Shown here: one piece after another, positions 9,796 to 20,036 of the stretch
Layout of the letters: each line of letters starts with the position of its first letter
Position numbering within the stretch: position 1 is the stretch's first letter
Assembly (NCBI GenBank): GCA_947629645.1
Contig: CANREV010000001.1
Location: 104,770 to 168,769 of the forward strand
Source of the DNA: an uncultured Acetatifactor sp.
GTDB lineage: Bacteria; Bacillota; Clostridia; Lachnospirales; Lachnospiraceae
Direction of reading: 5' to 3'
Length of the DNA: 64,000 nt
Program-made: the position numbers and the translations under genes
Notes under the pieces: model-generated
Seen by the model: only the letters and a program-made list of their open reading frames with translations
What the model was told of the DNA's origin: nothing
The model's database searches: none

Positions 9796-11613
9796 ATGAA
9801 ACCGAATCAGAAATCTTTTATGAGCAGATATGGCAGAGCAGTCACATTTTTGCTCTCCTGCGTGGTGGTTTTCACCTTAAACTGCCGGTTTGAGGTCAGC
9901 GGGGGAGGCTTTCCCGATTCTAAATTGCTCAACAGCCTGAATAAATTGTATAACAGCTTCTCCCCGGTCAACTTTGCCGATCTGGTGGTATTGTTCGCAG
10001 TATGGCGCCTGTTTCATCATGTGTTTTCCAAAGAACGGCGGATCGATCAGGGAACGGGGATATTTTCTTTCGTGTTGTCCGTGCTTTTAGTGACCTGCAT
10101 CAGTTTTCAGAAATACAATAGTTCCGTATTAGTTTTGGGCAGCGGGTTCCAGCTGGCGCTGTCGGTGTTTTGTATCTGCGGATTCTGGATGCTTATTTAC
10201 CTGACTGTCAGAAGTGTTTTCTTTTTGCTGAACCGGGGAAAGGACGCGCAAAAAGCGGAACAGGAAAGCGGTTTTTACAGCAGGCATTTCTGGCTGTTTG
10301 GGACGGTTGTCATCTTTGCGGGCTGGTTTCCCTGGATTCTGATGAATTACCCCGGCACCAGCTGTCCCGATGGTATTTTGCAGCTAAAAGAATTTTTGAA
10401 AGACGCGGAATGGGCGGGCGGTCATCCGCCGCTGTCCACTCTGATCATGGGTTCTTTGTTTTCTCTGGGACGCTGGATCGCGGACGCGAACTTCGGATTC
10501 TTTTTATACTGCTTTTTTCAGACCTGCGTGGGAGCCGTAGTGTTTGCCTACAGCATGAAAAAACTGCTGGATCTGGGGATATCCGCAAAGTGGTGTACGG
10601 TGGGGATTTTGTTTTTTGCCTTTTCGCCTTTCTGGGGCGCGTACGCCCAGTGGTTTGAAAAAGATCTTCTCTACACGGAGATCACGGTGCTTCAGGCCGT
10701 GTTTGTGCTGGAGATACTCCGAAAGAGGAGCTGCAGCGTAAAAGACGCTGTTGTGCTGACAATCTCCGGTCTTCTGGCGGCGCTTTTGCGCAATAACGGT
10801 ATCTACGCCATTGTTCCCACGCTGTTTCTGCTGGCAGTCTGGCTGAAAAAGCAGAATCGGCGCAGAGTGTTCCTCGCGTTGTTCATAACGGTGCTGATCT
10901 ATGGGATACTGACCAACGGAATTTACTACTCGCTGTTAAATATGGCGAGGCCATCGCCCGCGGAGGCTCTCAGCATACCGTTCCAGCAGACTGCCAGATA
11001 TGTGGTCTGTTACGGGGACGAAGTGACCGCCGGGGAGCGGGAGGTCATAGACAGGGTGCTGAGTTTTGAGGGAATGCAGAATTATGATCCGGTGATCTCC
11101 GACCCCATTAAAGGATTTTACCACGGCGCCGATCTTGGGGAATATTATAAAATATGGTTTCAGATGTTCTGGAAACATCCCGGCTGCTATGTGTCCGCTT
11201 TCCTCAACAAGGGATATGGTTATCTGGCGCCGGTGTCCCAGAATATAGAGGCGTGGATCGGTCTGGATTATTATCCTTACGATGAGGAACTGGGAATCCA
11301 TCATGTGTTTGATATAGATGTATCCAATGTTCTGGTGCAGATCTGGTGGATGAGTATGACGCTGCCGCTGGTAAAATACCTGTGCACCCCGGGCATGTAT
11401 ACCTGGGTCCTTCTGGTACTGGCGCTGTTTCTCTGGAAGCGCCGCAAGTGGGGAGCTTTGATCCTGTTTGTTCCGAGCATGGTCAATGTGCTGGTATGTC
11501 TGGCCTCGCCCCTTGCCGATGCCATCCGGTACGAACTGCCTACGGTGGCGGCGGTCCCGCTTCTGATCGGCTGGACGTGGGTCACTATGCGGAGAGAGGG
11601 AGAGAAATGTTGA
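9796..11613 (+). CDS. large polytopic membrane protein (DUF6020-like)
   Basis: 605 residues with about 12 hydrophobic segments and a long extracytoplasmic region between about residues 385 and 520. The layout, including GWFPWILMNYPGT and the WAGGHPPLSTL loop, resembles GT-C-type or DUF6020 membrane proteins found in Lachnospiraceae. The HPPLS loop is like the acceptor/donor loops of lipid-linked sugar transferases, so a role in envelope glycan assembly is possible. ATG 9796 is chosen for AGAGG just before it. It follows the previous gene by 40 bases and is probably the last gene of the five-gene run. Confidence 0.6.
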   Translation: MKPNQKSFMSRYGRAVTFLLSCVVVFTLNCRFEVSGGGFPDSKLLNSLNKLYNSFSPVNFADLVVLFAVWRLFHHVFSKERRIDQGTGIFSFVLSVLLVTCISFQKYNSSVLVLGSGFQLALSVFCICGFWMLIYLTVRSVFFLLNRGKDAQKAEQESGFYSRHFWLFGTVVIFAGWFPWILMNYPGTSCPDGILQLKEFLKDAEWAGGHPPLSTLIMGSLFSLGRWIADANFGFFLYCFFQTCVGAVVFAYSMKKLLDLGISAKWCTVGILFFAFSPFWGAYAQWFEKDLLYTEITVLQAVFVLEILRKRSCSVKDAVVLTISGLLAALLRNNGIYAIVPTLFLLAVWLKKQNRRRVFLALFITVLIYGILTNGIYYSLLNMARPSPAEALSIPFQQTARYVVCYGDEVTAGEREVIDRVLSFEGMQNYDPVISDPIKGFYHGADLGEYYKIWFQMFWKHPGCYVSAFLNKGYGYLAPVSQNIEAWIGLDYYPYDEELGIHHVFDIDVSNVLVQIWWMSMTLPLVKYLCTPGMYTWVLLVLALFLWKRRKWGALILFVPSMVNVLVCLASPLADAIRYELPTVAAVPLLIGWTWVTMRREGEKC

Positions 11614-11672
11614 TCTTTGCCGCCTGCGTGGTTAAACTGTTACATGACAGAACTGGTTGTCGTTTAAAACTC

Positions 11673-11701
11673 TTGCATTATGTGTGAAATTATGCTACAA
11701 T
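11673..11701 (+). promoter_or_regulatory. promoter for the tRNA-Tyr/tRNA-Leu pair
   Basis: TTGCAT at 11673-11678 and TACAAT at 11696-11701 with a 17-base spacer, 29 bases before the tRNA-Tyr. Confidence 0.65.
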
Positions 11702-11730
11702 TTCTGAATGTCAGGGCATGAGCCTGATAT

Positions 11731-11812
11731 GGATGGATTCCCGAGTGGCCAAAGGGGACAGACTGTAAATCTGCTGCAAATTGCTTCGGTGGTTCGAATC
11801 CACCTCCATCCA
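11731..11812 (+). tRNA. tRNA-Tyr (GTA)
   Basis: Acceptor arms GGATGGA and TCCATCC pair fully, the anticodon loop reads CTGTAAA (GTA), a long variable arm is present as in bacterial tRNA-Tyr, and the T loop is GGTTCGAATCC. The CCA end is not encoded. 82 bases. Confidence 0.95.
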
Positions 11813-11867
11813 TTCGCACATTGCGGATCATGTTTTGCAATATGTGCGAAAATTATACACCCCGTTA

Positions 11868-11951
11868 GCTGGTGTGGCGGAATAGGCAGACGCAAGGGAC
11901 TTAAAATCCCTCGGGGGCAACCTCGTGCCGGTTCAAGTCCGGCCACCAGCA
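11868..11951 (+). tRNA. tRNA-Leu (TAA)
   Basis: Acceptor GCTGGTG pairs with CACCAGC, the anticodon loop is CTTAAAA (TAA), and the long variable arm (CTCGGGGGCAACCTCG) is typical of class II tRNAs. CCA is not encoded. 84 bases, in the same transcript as tRNA-Tyr. Confidence 0.95.
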
Positions 11952-11963
11952 TATATTACTTTG

Positions 11964-12005
11964 GAACTCGCTTTCGGCTGACAGCTGGGGCGGGTTCTTT
12001 TTTTT
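11964..12005 (+). terminator. terminator after tRNA-Leu
   Basis: An eight-base stem (11964-11971 with 11990-11997) followed by eight Ts at 11998-12005. The rest of the gap to 12249 shows no gene or repeat that I can support. Confidence 0.6.
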
Positions 12006-12249
12006 GGCTGACAGCAATCTGATAATGGCATTTGCTGCATTAACCTTGTTTTTGTAGTTTAAGCGCGTGTAAATATTTATTGCGCCAACTGATATTTTCC
12101 GTCTATCGTTGCCTGAGTGACAGTATGCCTGATGGTGATTCTCTTGCTTGCTGCAGCATTCTTTCAGCGTTACATGCTTACGCCCATGATGCTGAAGATC
12201 CAGGATGAAGATGGAAAGCACCGCATTTTCCCCTAGATCTTTGCCGGGA

Positions 12250-13110
12250 CTATACTGTCACTTTTTCGTTTTGAAGGCGGAGAACTTCCTCCTCGGTCAG
12301 ACCAAAGGTTTTCATGATTTTTATAACATCAATTCCTTCAGCCAGTAAAGACTTTGCCCTCTTTAAATCATTTTCTCGTACTTTCTGGTTAGCATACTCA
12401 ATTTTTTCTTTCTCATAAAGCTGTCCTAACTGTGTCATGTTGATGCGCCTCCTTATTTGATCCATGTAATCCCTGTTTATAAATTTGTCACTTGCAACTA
12501 TCACGCCGGATAGGGTAAAGATCCGCTGCCCTTCGTCCGGTATCTGTTCAGCCAGGTCAACGATACGCTCCAGCATATTTTGTTTCCCTTCCGTGCCGGG
12601 AACTGTAAGCGGCAGGATTACCAGCTTCATCAGGTCATCATCAGTCAAAGGGATGCCGGATTGAAGTTTGCCCCGGATTTCCTGAAATGCTGCTTCACCG
12701 TCTATGTGGGACAGGAAAGCCTGTTCGGTACGCAGGGTAAAACAATCCGTTTCAAATGTTGGTTCTGCGCTTTTTACATCGCCGGTGTAGATAACGATCA
12801 GGCGCAGGTTGAATGCTTCACCTTCTTTGAAGTATTTTTCCATTACCCGTGCGATATAATTCAGATATTTGATCTTATTCGCTTTTTTGTATTCTGATTC
12901 GTAATCTACAATCGCATAAGTGCCATCTTCCAGCAAAAACAGGTTATCAATGCTTTTTTCGTTTGCTGCGATCTTCGGCAGATCTGTGGGAAGCAGCTCC
13001 CTGATCCTCGGCAGGTCAATTCCGTATGCCGCAAAACTTTTTTCTTTATAAGTCTGGCCGAGGACTTTAAATAAAATATCTTTATTCTGATAAACAATTC
13101 CTTCTGACAT
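12250..13110 (-). CDS. Rpn/PD-(D/E)XK nuclease-like protein
   Basis: 286 residues. The segment TYAIVDYESEYKK has the D...ExxxK look of a PD-(D/E)XK nuclease core, and the C-terminal end (LLAEGIDVIKIMKTFGLT followed by EEEVLRL) matches the helix-turn-helix tail common in Rpn/YhgA-like recombination-promoting nucleases. These are often spread in many divergent copies and linked to transposase families. The start at 13110 has GGAGGG just upstream; the 20 residues before it in frame come from spacer. Its ATG overlaps the TAA of the small upstream gene. No terminal inverted repeats were seen, so it is not called a mobile element. Confidence 0.6.
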   Translation of the reverse strand: MSEGIVYQNKDILFKVLGQTYKEKSFAAYGIDLPRIRELLPTDLPKIAANEKSIDNLFLLEDGTYAIVDYESEYKKANKIKYLNYIARVMEKYFKEGEAFNLRLIVIYTGDVKSAEPTFETDCFTLRTEQAFLSHIDGEAAFQEIRGKLQSGIPLTDDDLMKLVILPLTVPGTEGKQNMLERIVDLAEQIPDEGQRIFTLSGVIVASDKFINRDYMDQIRRRINMTQLGQLYEKEKIEYANQKVRENDLKRAKSLLAEGIDVIKIMKTFGLTEEEVLRLQNEKVTV

Positions 13111-13346
13111 TATATCCCTCCTGCGCGTCTCTGATCCAGGTCTTTCAATATGTCTGAGTCGATATTGCACTGGAGATACCCTGATCCCCTTGGGAAATCA
13201 TCTTTCCCGCCGCACGGAACCTCAATAGAGTATATAGTATCCTGTTCATCGTTGATGTAGGCATCTAAGAGAATGTCTCTGCAGTCAAACGCTGCATTGG
13301 TGGTTTTCCGAGGGATAGGGAACGTTACTTTCTTAAATTGTACCAT
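13110..13346 (-). pseudogene. fragment of an Rpn/PD-(D/E)XK nuclease family gene
   Basis: 78 residues only, far below the roughly 300 of full-length members. The stretch NAAFDCRDILLDAYI, then IYSIEVP and DFPRGSGYLQCNIDSDIL parallels the conserved YDIEMQ...R.RYYQS.ID region of PD-(D/E)XK family transposase-like proteins, with several conserved positions changed (for example P where Q is usual). The ORF ends in TAA that overlaps the next ATG (TAATG). It is best read as a decayed or truncated copy, though a short coupled protein cannot be excluded. Confidence 0.45.
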
Positions 13347-13389
13347 AGTTTTATTGTTTTTGTCAGTGAAAATAGTACGAAATTTCTTT

Positions 13390-13418
13390 TTGACAACAAT
13401 GTTTATCTATGGTATTCT
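13390..13418 (+). promoter_or_regulatory. promoter candidate for the PL11 surface enzyme
   Basis: TTGACA at 13390-13395 and TATTCT at 13413-13418, 17 bases apart, about 208 bases before the gene start. The long leader that follows has no structure I could identify. Confidence 0.45.
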
Positions 13419-13625
13419 TACAATGGCGTTTATTCTTAATATTACTTTTCATCTTGTGAGCTGCATGACATAAATATTATGAAAATTTGCCGTGTCTTGC
13501 CCGATTTCCACTATTTTTGATTATTAATTTTGATATTGAAGTTTTATGTGCGGTTTCCATAACGTTGCATATTACATAAAGCGTAACATGTTAACCATTA
13601 CAAACTTAAGCAGGAGGTACACAAA

Positions 13626-16600
13626 ATGCGCAGAAAGAAAATTCTGGCGTTTGCATTGAGCGTATGTATGGTCATGGCACCAGTGGCCAGCGTCAATGCA
13701 GGCAGTATCCCAGACATTGGCGTACCTTCCCAGTCCGGAACGGCGGAGAGCGAACTGGGGGGGGGGTATAGATTCTGAGGAGGAATCTTCCGGTGAGACG
13801 ACTACGGGTACTGCAGATACAACGAATGAAGCGGATACTTCGGAGCCGCTGCCATCCCAGGAGAAAGAACCGGAACCGGCTCAAAATGTGAATACGCTGT
13901 CTCTGGAACCCGCAATGAGCCCTTTGTCAGAGACGCCGGGGACACAGAAGATCGAGGAGAATTTTGACAGTCTAAGCGATTTATGGGGAATGACAGGAGA
14001 TCTGGCAGGCTCATTGTCGCTGGCGGATGGAAATAGCGAAAAATATCTGAGAGTAAACGGTACAAAGCTGGCTACAAAGACGGCGTCCAAAACTTTTGAG
14101 GATGTTCCCAATATGAAAACAGCTAAGGTGTCGTTTACATGGTATACTACCTCGCTGACATCGGATTCTCAGAGTGGCAGACCGGGAATCACCTTAAAGA
14201 GCGGCGATACTGAAATAATTTCTCTTTATATGAGTGAATGGCGTCCCGGTAATCCTGGTGATGCTAAAAAGCAGGCAAAAAAAGCATATTATTCTACGCA
14301 GGATAAACCGGTGAGTGATGAAACGGAAATCAAGAGCGTTGAATTAACAGGCGGTGAAAAAGTAACTCACGCAGTAGTTATTTCCTTGGATTTTGAGGCG
14401 TTGGAAGCGAAAGTTTCCATCGATGGCAGCGAATGTCTCACTACAGAGATCAATTCCGCGGCTACAAAAGTAGATACTTTTATGATAAATATGGCGGGCG
14501 GAGCCGGTCGCGGCAAGACTTATGACCCCGACATGGGTATCGATGATTTCTCCATGGAATACACCGATGGTTCGGATATTGAGAGAGCGCCCAATGTGGC
14601 GGAGGTAAACGCTCTGGCGGATGTTACCGCTACCAAATCGGATTATGAGACAGGCTTTGCTCATTACGATAAGGTAAATGTAACGTTGTCGGACGGAACG
14701 ACTAAGGAGCTTGAGATCAACAAAGAATCCTGGAAGCCCGATAAGGATTTTGTGGAGAACGAGTGGGGCACCTATGTGTGGGAGGCGGACTTGGTGCTGC
14801 CGGAGGATGGCAGCGTTACGAACCCTCTGGGTCTGAAAGCGAAATACACCATGGAATATATGTCCGACTTTTTGAAGACAGATATTGATTCGCTGGTAAT
14901 GCCTCAGCCGGTGAACGTGACGAGACAGGAATGGGAGAGCGGAAGTTATACGCATCCCGCCACGGTGGCCGCGAAGCTGGTCAACACCAGCATTATCACG
15001 GTTCCTATTGACCAGGCAAGCTGGACATGCGAACCGAAGTTTGACGTGAACACGAAAGGTTCTTATGTGTGGACGGCGGAACTGAAAGCGCCTGCAGGCA
15101 ATCGCAATCACAGGGGGCTCAAAGTTTCCTATACTATGAATTATTATGGCAACTATGTGTCCAACCATGATTATGAGAATGATTTCACTTTTGGCCAGAT
15201 CGATTGGGATGTCTGGGGAAAAGATGTAGATCAAGAATCCGGAACCGGCGGTTATGAATTTAAGGTTAAAGAGGAAGACGGCAATTCCTATTTGTACGCT
15301 GAGGTAGAAAAGAGCGGATCCGGCAGAGGTTCCAGACTGGATCTGTCCGGCGATATTGTAAAAAGCGCTGTGATGGAGTTTGACTGGAGGCCGGAGATCG
15401 TGAACGGCGGTCATGCTGATTTGCTGTTCATGTCTCCCGCGGCAAAGCAGAATTATTTCACCCTGTATGCGGATACATCAGGAGCGATCCATTATTACAC
15501 CAAACCGGACGCCAACAATACCAGCGTGATCGACAGCGCTTTTGAAGGCGTGATCGCGGAAGGGGACGCGGTGGCGGCCAATGTGGGCGCTTTGAACGAA
15601 TGGGTGACGGTAAAGGTAGCGTTTGATTATATTGAGCATACTGCCGCTGTCACCGTGACATCCAAAAAAGACAGCGGCAAGACCTATACGGCAGCGGATA
15701 TTCCTATTTCTCCTGATGCCAACGGACTGTCGCTGGTGGTGATGCGTAAACCGCGCGACTGTTCCAAGTCGGGCAACGCGCTGGATAATATTTATGTGGA
15801 TTACGGGAAATTTGACGGGATGGATATCGTGTCAGTAATAAATCCTAAGGATATCAACATGACGATGAGCCAGTATCCCTCCTATCAGTTCCCCAAAGAG
15901 GTAACGGTAAAATTGGGAGACGGCTCCCAGACTGTGATTCCCGTGGAGAATTGGACGTCTGTGCCCGTTTTCGATGAGAGTAAGGAAGGGGTCTATAAGT
16001 GGTCCGCTTCCCTGGTACCGGGAAAGTACACCAATTTCTTTAAGCTGAACGCTTCTTTCACCATGAATTATATGGAGAAAAATTACGTTACCAGCGTCAA
16101 TAACACGCCCACGAAGGAGTTGGATTTCGGCAGCCAGTGGAGCGAGGAGGATCTGCCTGGGACCGCGACAGTCATCTTAAGCGATGGCAGCGTGCTGGAT
16201 GACGCTCCTGTGGGAGAGTGGCACGCGATCCGTGAATTTAACGCGGAGGAGGAAGGCATTTATATCTACGGCGCTGATCTGGCGGAAGACGAGAGATATG
16301 CCGTGGTAAAGGAAAAGATCACTCCTAACGAGTATCATGACGTGAAAGATTGCAAGGACGAGCTTCGCGAGAAGTTTATCTATGACGTATACTACAGAAT
16401 CAGTTATTACAGCAGCAACAATAATTATAACGGCTACACCCGTTCCATGGAGTATTTGAACAGAGGCGTGACGGCTGTTCCGGCCGGCGGCGGCATTCTG
16501 GTGTCATGGCGGCTTATGGTAGAAGAGTACGGCGCAGGCGTTCAGTTTAATGTGCTCCGAAACGGTCAGGTAATTAATGATGCTCCTATCACATCCCGGA

Positions 16601-19191
16601 CCAATTATCTGGATCCGAATGGGCAGCCCGGCAATCTGTACGCGGTGGAGATCATTAAAAACGGGGAGTCCGCTTTTTCTGAAAATGTTGTGGCTTTGGA
16701 CAAAAATTACATGTCCATTCCGCTCCAGAAGCCGGATCCCCAGCCGGATGTGCAGGGTAATTTCGCGTCCTATTCCATCAATGATGCGGGAGTGGCAGAT
16801 GTGGACGGAGACGGAGAATATGAGATCGTAGTGAAATGGTATCCTTCCGATGCTTTCGACTCCGGTAAGCAGGACGGTCCTTCCGCGCCCACCATTTTCG
16901 ATTTTTACGAGATGGACGGAACACCCCTCTGGAGACTGAACATGGGTCTGGAAATGCCTTCCGGCGCCCATTGGAATCAGTTTATGTTCTACGATCTGGA
17001 CGAAGACGGATGCGCGGAGTTCTTTATCAAGACTTCCGATGGTACCGTCAGCTACAAGCCCAATGCGGATGGACTGTTTGACATGACCGATCCCGGTACG
17101 GAGGTGTCTTACATCGGAGACCGGAGCATTGTTCCCGGCGTCAATATCCGTTCCACCGGACATGTAGGCGTGGACAGCAATGAATATGTTACGGTGTTCA
17201 ACGGCAGGACCGGAGAAGTGATCGATTCCATAGGCTATGTGAATCAGGTGGATGATTTCATGGACTACAACGATGACTGGGGTAACCGGGCATCCCGTTT
17301 CAATATTGCCATCGCTTATCTGCCTAAGTCTGAGGGCAGCACGGAGACCATTCCCGCGGTGCTCCTTAACCGCGGTTATTACGCGAAGACAACGATTGCC
17401 GCTTATACGCTGAGAAACGGCAGCCTGAATCTGGAGTGGAACTTTGACGCGCCTACCGGCGACCATGCGGCTTCCAAGGGTAATCACAATGTGGCCACCG
17501 GTGATATGGATAATGACGGTTTTGATGAGATCGTGATCGGCGCTCTGGCTGTGGATCATGACGGCAGTATTTTGTGGGTAAAAGACGGTGTGAACGGACA
17601 GGATTATCAGGGACACGCAGACGCGATTCACCTGACTGCCATGAACCCGGACAAACCTACGCAGTTGTATGTATTTACGCCTTCCGAGGAGAAGGAATCC
17701 ACTCTGAACGGTACGCTGTCAAACGCAGCAACCGGCGTCCGCCACAACGGCCTGTGGTCTGCGCCCGCTGATATCGGACGAGGCGTGGCGGCGAATATTA
17801 CGCCCAATCCCGGCTATGAGTACTGGGCAAACAATCCGAACAGTGAATCCGATCCCACCGGCGCTATATTCAATTTCTTCGGCGATGTGATCGCAAGCAC
17901 TCCGCCCAGCACTTTTACCACAAACTGGACATGTTACTGGGACGGCGATCTTTTGAGCGAACTTCCCGATGGCAGGAATCCCGGAGCGGGCGGAACGGAA
18001 CAGACGATCTACAAATATAATTGGGAAACCAACGACATGGATGTTCTCGCCGTGCTGGAGGGCACCCATACCAATAACAGCACCAAAAATAATCCCAGCC
18101 TTACGGCGGATCTGTTCGGCGACTGGCGGGAGGAGATCATGTCACCCAGCGCGGATGACACGGAACTGCGCATTTACATGACGAATTACGAGACGGAATA
18201 TATGATCTACACCCTGATGCAGGATCCCGTTTACCGTAACGCGGTGGCCAACCAGAATACCGCTTACAACCAGCCGCCCCATGTGGGATTTTATCTGGGC
18301 GAGGACAACAGGGACACGGTGATCGCAATGGGTCTGCCTAAGCCTAATATCCGCTACACCACGGACGGATCCCAGTCCCAGGTGAGTGAGATCCCGGCGG
18401 GAGAAAATAAGTATCAGTATACTGTGGATGTGGAAAACGATGAGGAAAAAGTAGCGGAAGTATTCAATGAACTGTTTTCCGGCAGCAGAGCCGAGGCTGT
18501 GAAGAAGAAAACGGGAGCTGTCGATGGCCAGTCGCTCATCAGCTACATGAGAGAAAAGGTTACGAAAGACGCCGCTGACAACGCCTTTGGCCAGATCCCG
18601 GCAAGCCAGACGAAAGTCGTGGATGTGAAGGTTACGATCAAAGTCAACGGTAAAGATGTGGAAGTGACGGAGAAGAACTTCCCCAGCGGCGGCGTGGATG
18701 TGACGCTTCCTTATCCCGATGGTACCAACGGCGAGGATTTTGATTTTGTGATCACGCACTTGTTTACCATGACGGAAAGAGCGGGAGAAACGGAATCCTT
18801 TGTTTCGCCGAGCGATGAAAACACTGTTTTGATCAACGCCGAAAAGATCGAGGAGACAGAAGAAGGTTTAAAGATCCATATTTCCAGCGCATCGCCTTTT
18901 GCGATCGCCTGGAAGGAAGCGGTTAAGCCTGCTCAAGACGATCAGAAACCTACGGACGACAAGAAGCCTGCGGATGATAAAAAGCCCACGGACGATGGCA
19001 ATGACGATGGCGGGGAAGAGGCAGTGGAGGAAACTGCTGATGACAGCGCCAATGTTCCCGCCGCATCGACAACGCCTAAGACAGGAGACGAGAGCAATAT
19101 GGCGGGGTATCTGGCAGGATTTATCGCAGCGATCTTAGCTATGGCGGGACTTGCGGTAGTCTATGTAAAAAAGTTTAAAAAGCACGAGTGA
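13626..19191 (+). CDS. sortase-anchored PL11 rhamnogalacturonan lyase, frameshifted at a G10 tract
   Basis: AGGAGGT precedes ATG 13626, which opens a clear signal peptide (MRRKKILAFAL..., cleavage after about A25). That frame hits TGA at 13776-13778 just past ten Gs at 13757-13766. The frame holding the rest is one base off; with nine Gs the gene reads through as 1854 residues. Body: a LamG-like region (about 75-275), Ig-like Big_4 repeats, a second LamG-like region (about 510-725), more Big_4 repeats, a PL11 catalytic propeller (about 940-1580) with YLNRGVTAVPAGGGILVSW, GAHWNQFMFYDLDEDG and Ca-type DVDGDG and DMDNDG loops, an extra domain, a K/D/P-rich linker, then TPKTGDE, a membrane helix and KKFKKHE. 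It should cleave rhamnogalacturonan I of pectin at the cell wall. The sortase gene follows 21 bases later. An ATG at 13696 in the long frame lacks a ribosome site and signal peptide. Confidence 0.85.
13757..13766 (+). repeat. G10 homopolymer tract inside the PL11 gene
   Basis: Ten consecutive Gs, 131 bases after the ATG, just after the signal peptide. Ten Gs give a premature stop; nine or twelve would restore the frame. Such tracts are known slippage sites for phase variation, and also common places for sequencing error. Confidence 0.9.
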
Positions 19192-19212
19192 TTTGTATCA
19201 GTAAACAACGCA

Positions 19213-19962
19213 ATGAAAAAAGAACTTATTATCAGAATCGTATTTGTATGCGGTATAGGGCTGTGTCTTGTGGCAGCCCTATACTGCGCTTTATACCTGA
19301 AAGATACCGGAATGGAACATCGCAGAGCTCAAAAGCAGTTTGTCATTTTGTCGGAGAAGATGCCGGAGGAAGGGGAGAGCGAGCAGCGCCTGGAAGCGTT
19401 TTTGACGATGCGCAGGACGTATCCTGATCTGACGGCGTGGATTCGGATCCCCGATACAAAATTGGATTATCCCGTTATGCAGACGCCGGACGAGCAGGAT
19501 TATTATCTGCACCGTAATATGGACGGCGAGTACAGTTCTTACGGTGTACCTTATCTTCAGGCGAATTGTTCGACTGCGGAGAGCGATAATCTGATCGTTT
19601 ACGGCCACCACATGAAAAACGGGGACATCTTTGGCTCATTGTCCGAATATGTGGACAAAAGCTACTGGGAAGAACACCCGCAGATTATGCTGCTGACAGA
19701 GGATGGCGAGGCGGTCTACGATATTTTTGCCGTGTTTAAGACCACAGCCGCCGAGGACAGCCCGGATGCGGTGGTATACCATACATTTGTAAAAGCCGAG
19801 GACAGTGCGGCTTATATTGATTTTGTCAAAATGGTAAAAGAGCATTCCTTTTACGATACCGGTATCACGCCCCTTTACGGGGAACAACTGCTGACGCTGT
19901 CCACCTGCGAGTATACGCTGGAGGACGGACGTCTGGTAGTGGTGGCAAGAAAAAAAGAATAA
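19213..19962 (+). CDS. class B sortase
   Basis: 249 residues: a short cytoplasmic start, a membrane helix at about 7-29, then the catalytic domain. Catalytic residues are visible: H132/H133 in YGHHMKNG, C232 in TLSTCEY and R240 in DGRLVVVARK; the spacing and the TLSTCEY box fit class B enzymes. Sortases cut the sorting signal and join surface proteins to peptidoglycan. The preceding gene ends in TPKTG-helix-basic tail, close to the (S/P)PxTG motif known for the clostridial class B sortase of C. difficile, so it is the probable dedicated substrate. No clear Shine-Dalgarno site precedes ATG 19213, so translation may depend on read-through from the lyase gene. Confidence 0.9.
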   Translation: MKKELIIRIVFVCGIGLCLVAALYCALYLKDTGMEHRRAQKQFVILSEKMPEEGESEQRLEAFLTMRRTYPDLTAWIRIPDTKLDYPVMQTPDEQDYYLHRNMDGEYSSYGVPYLQANCSTAESDNLIVYGHHMKNGDIFGSLSEYVDKSYWEEHPQIMLLTEDGEAVYDIFAVFKTTAAEDSPDAVVYHTFVKAEDSAAYIDFVKMVKEHSFYDTGITPLYGEQLLTLSTCEYTLEDGRLVVVARKKE

Positions 19963-20036
19963 ATAAGATTGGAACTGGCACCGCTTTTATCCTTTGTCAT
20001 ATTAATATCATAATCAGTGAAAAGGAACGGTAAACT

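Noticed and set aside
11708..12022. Open frame over the tRNA-Tyr and tRNA-Leu genes
   Set aside because: It is produced by the tRNA sequences themselves.
13696..13770. ATG 13696 as the true start of the long PL11 frame
   Set aside because: It has no ribosome site and would give no signal peptide, while a strong site and signal peptide exist at 13626 in the other frame.
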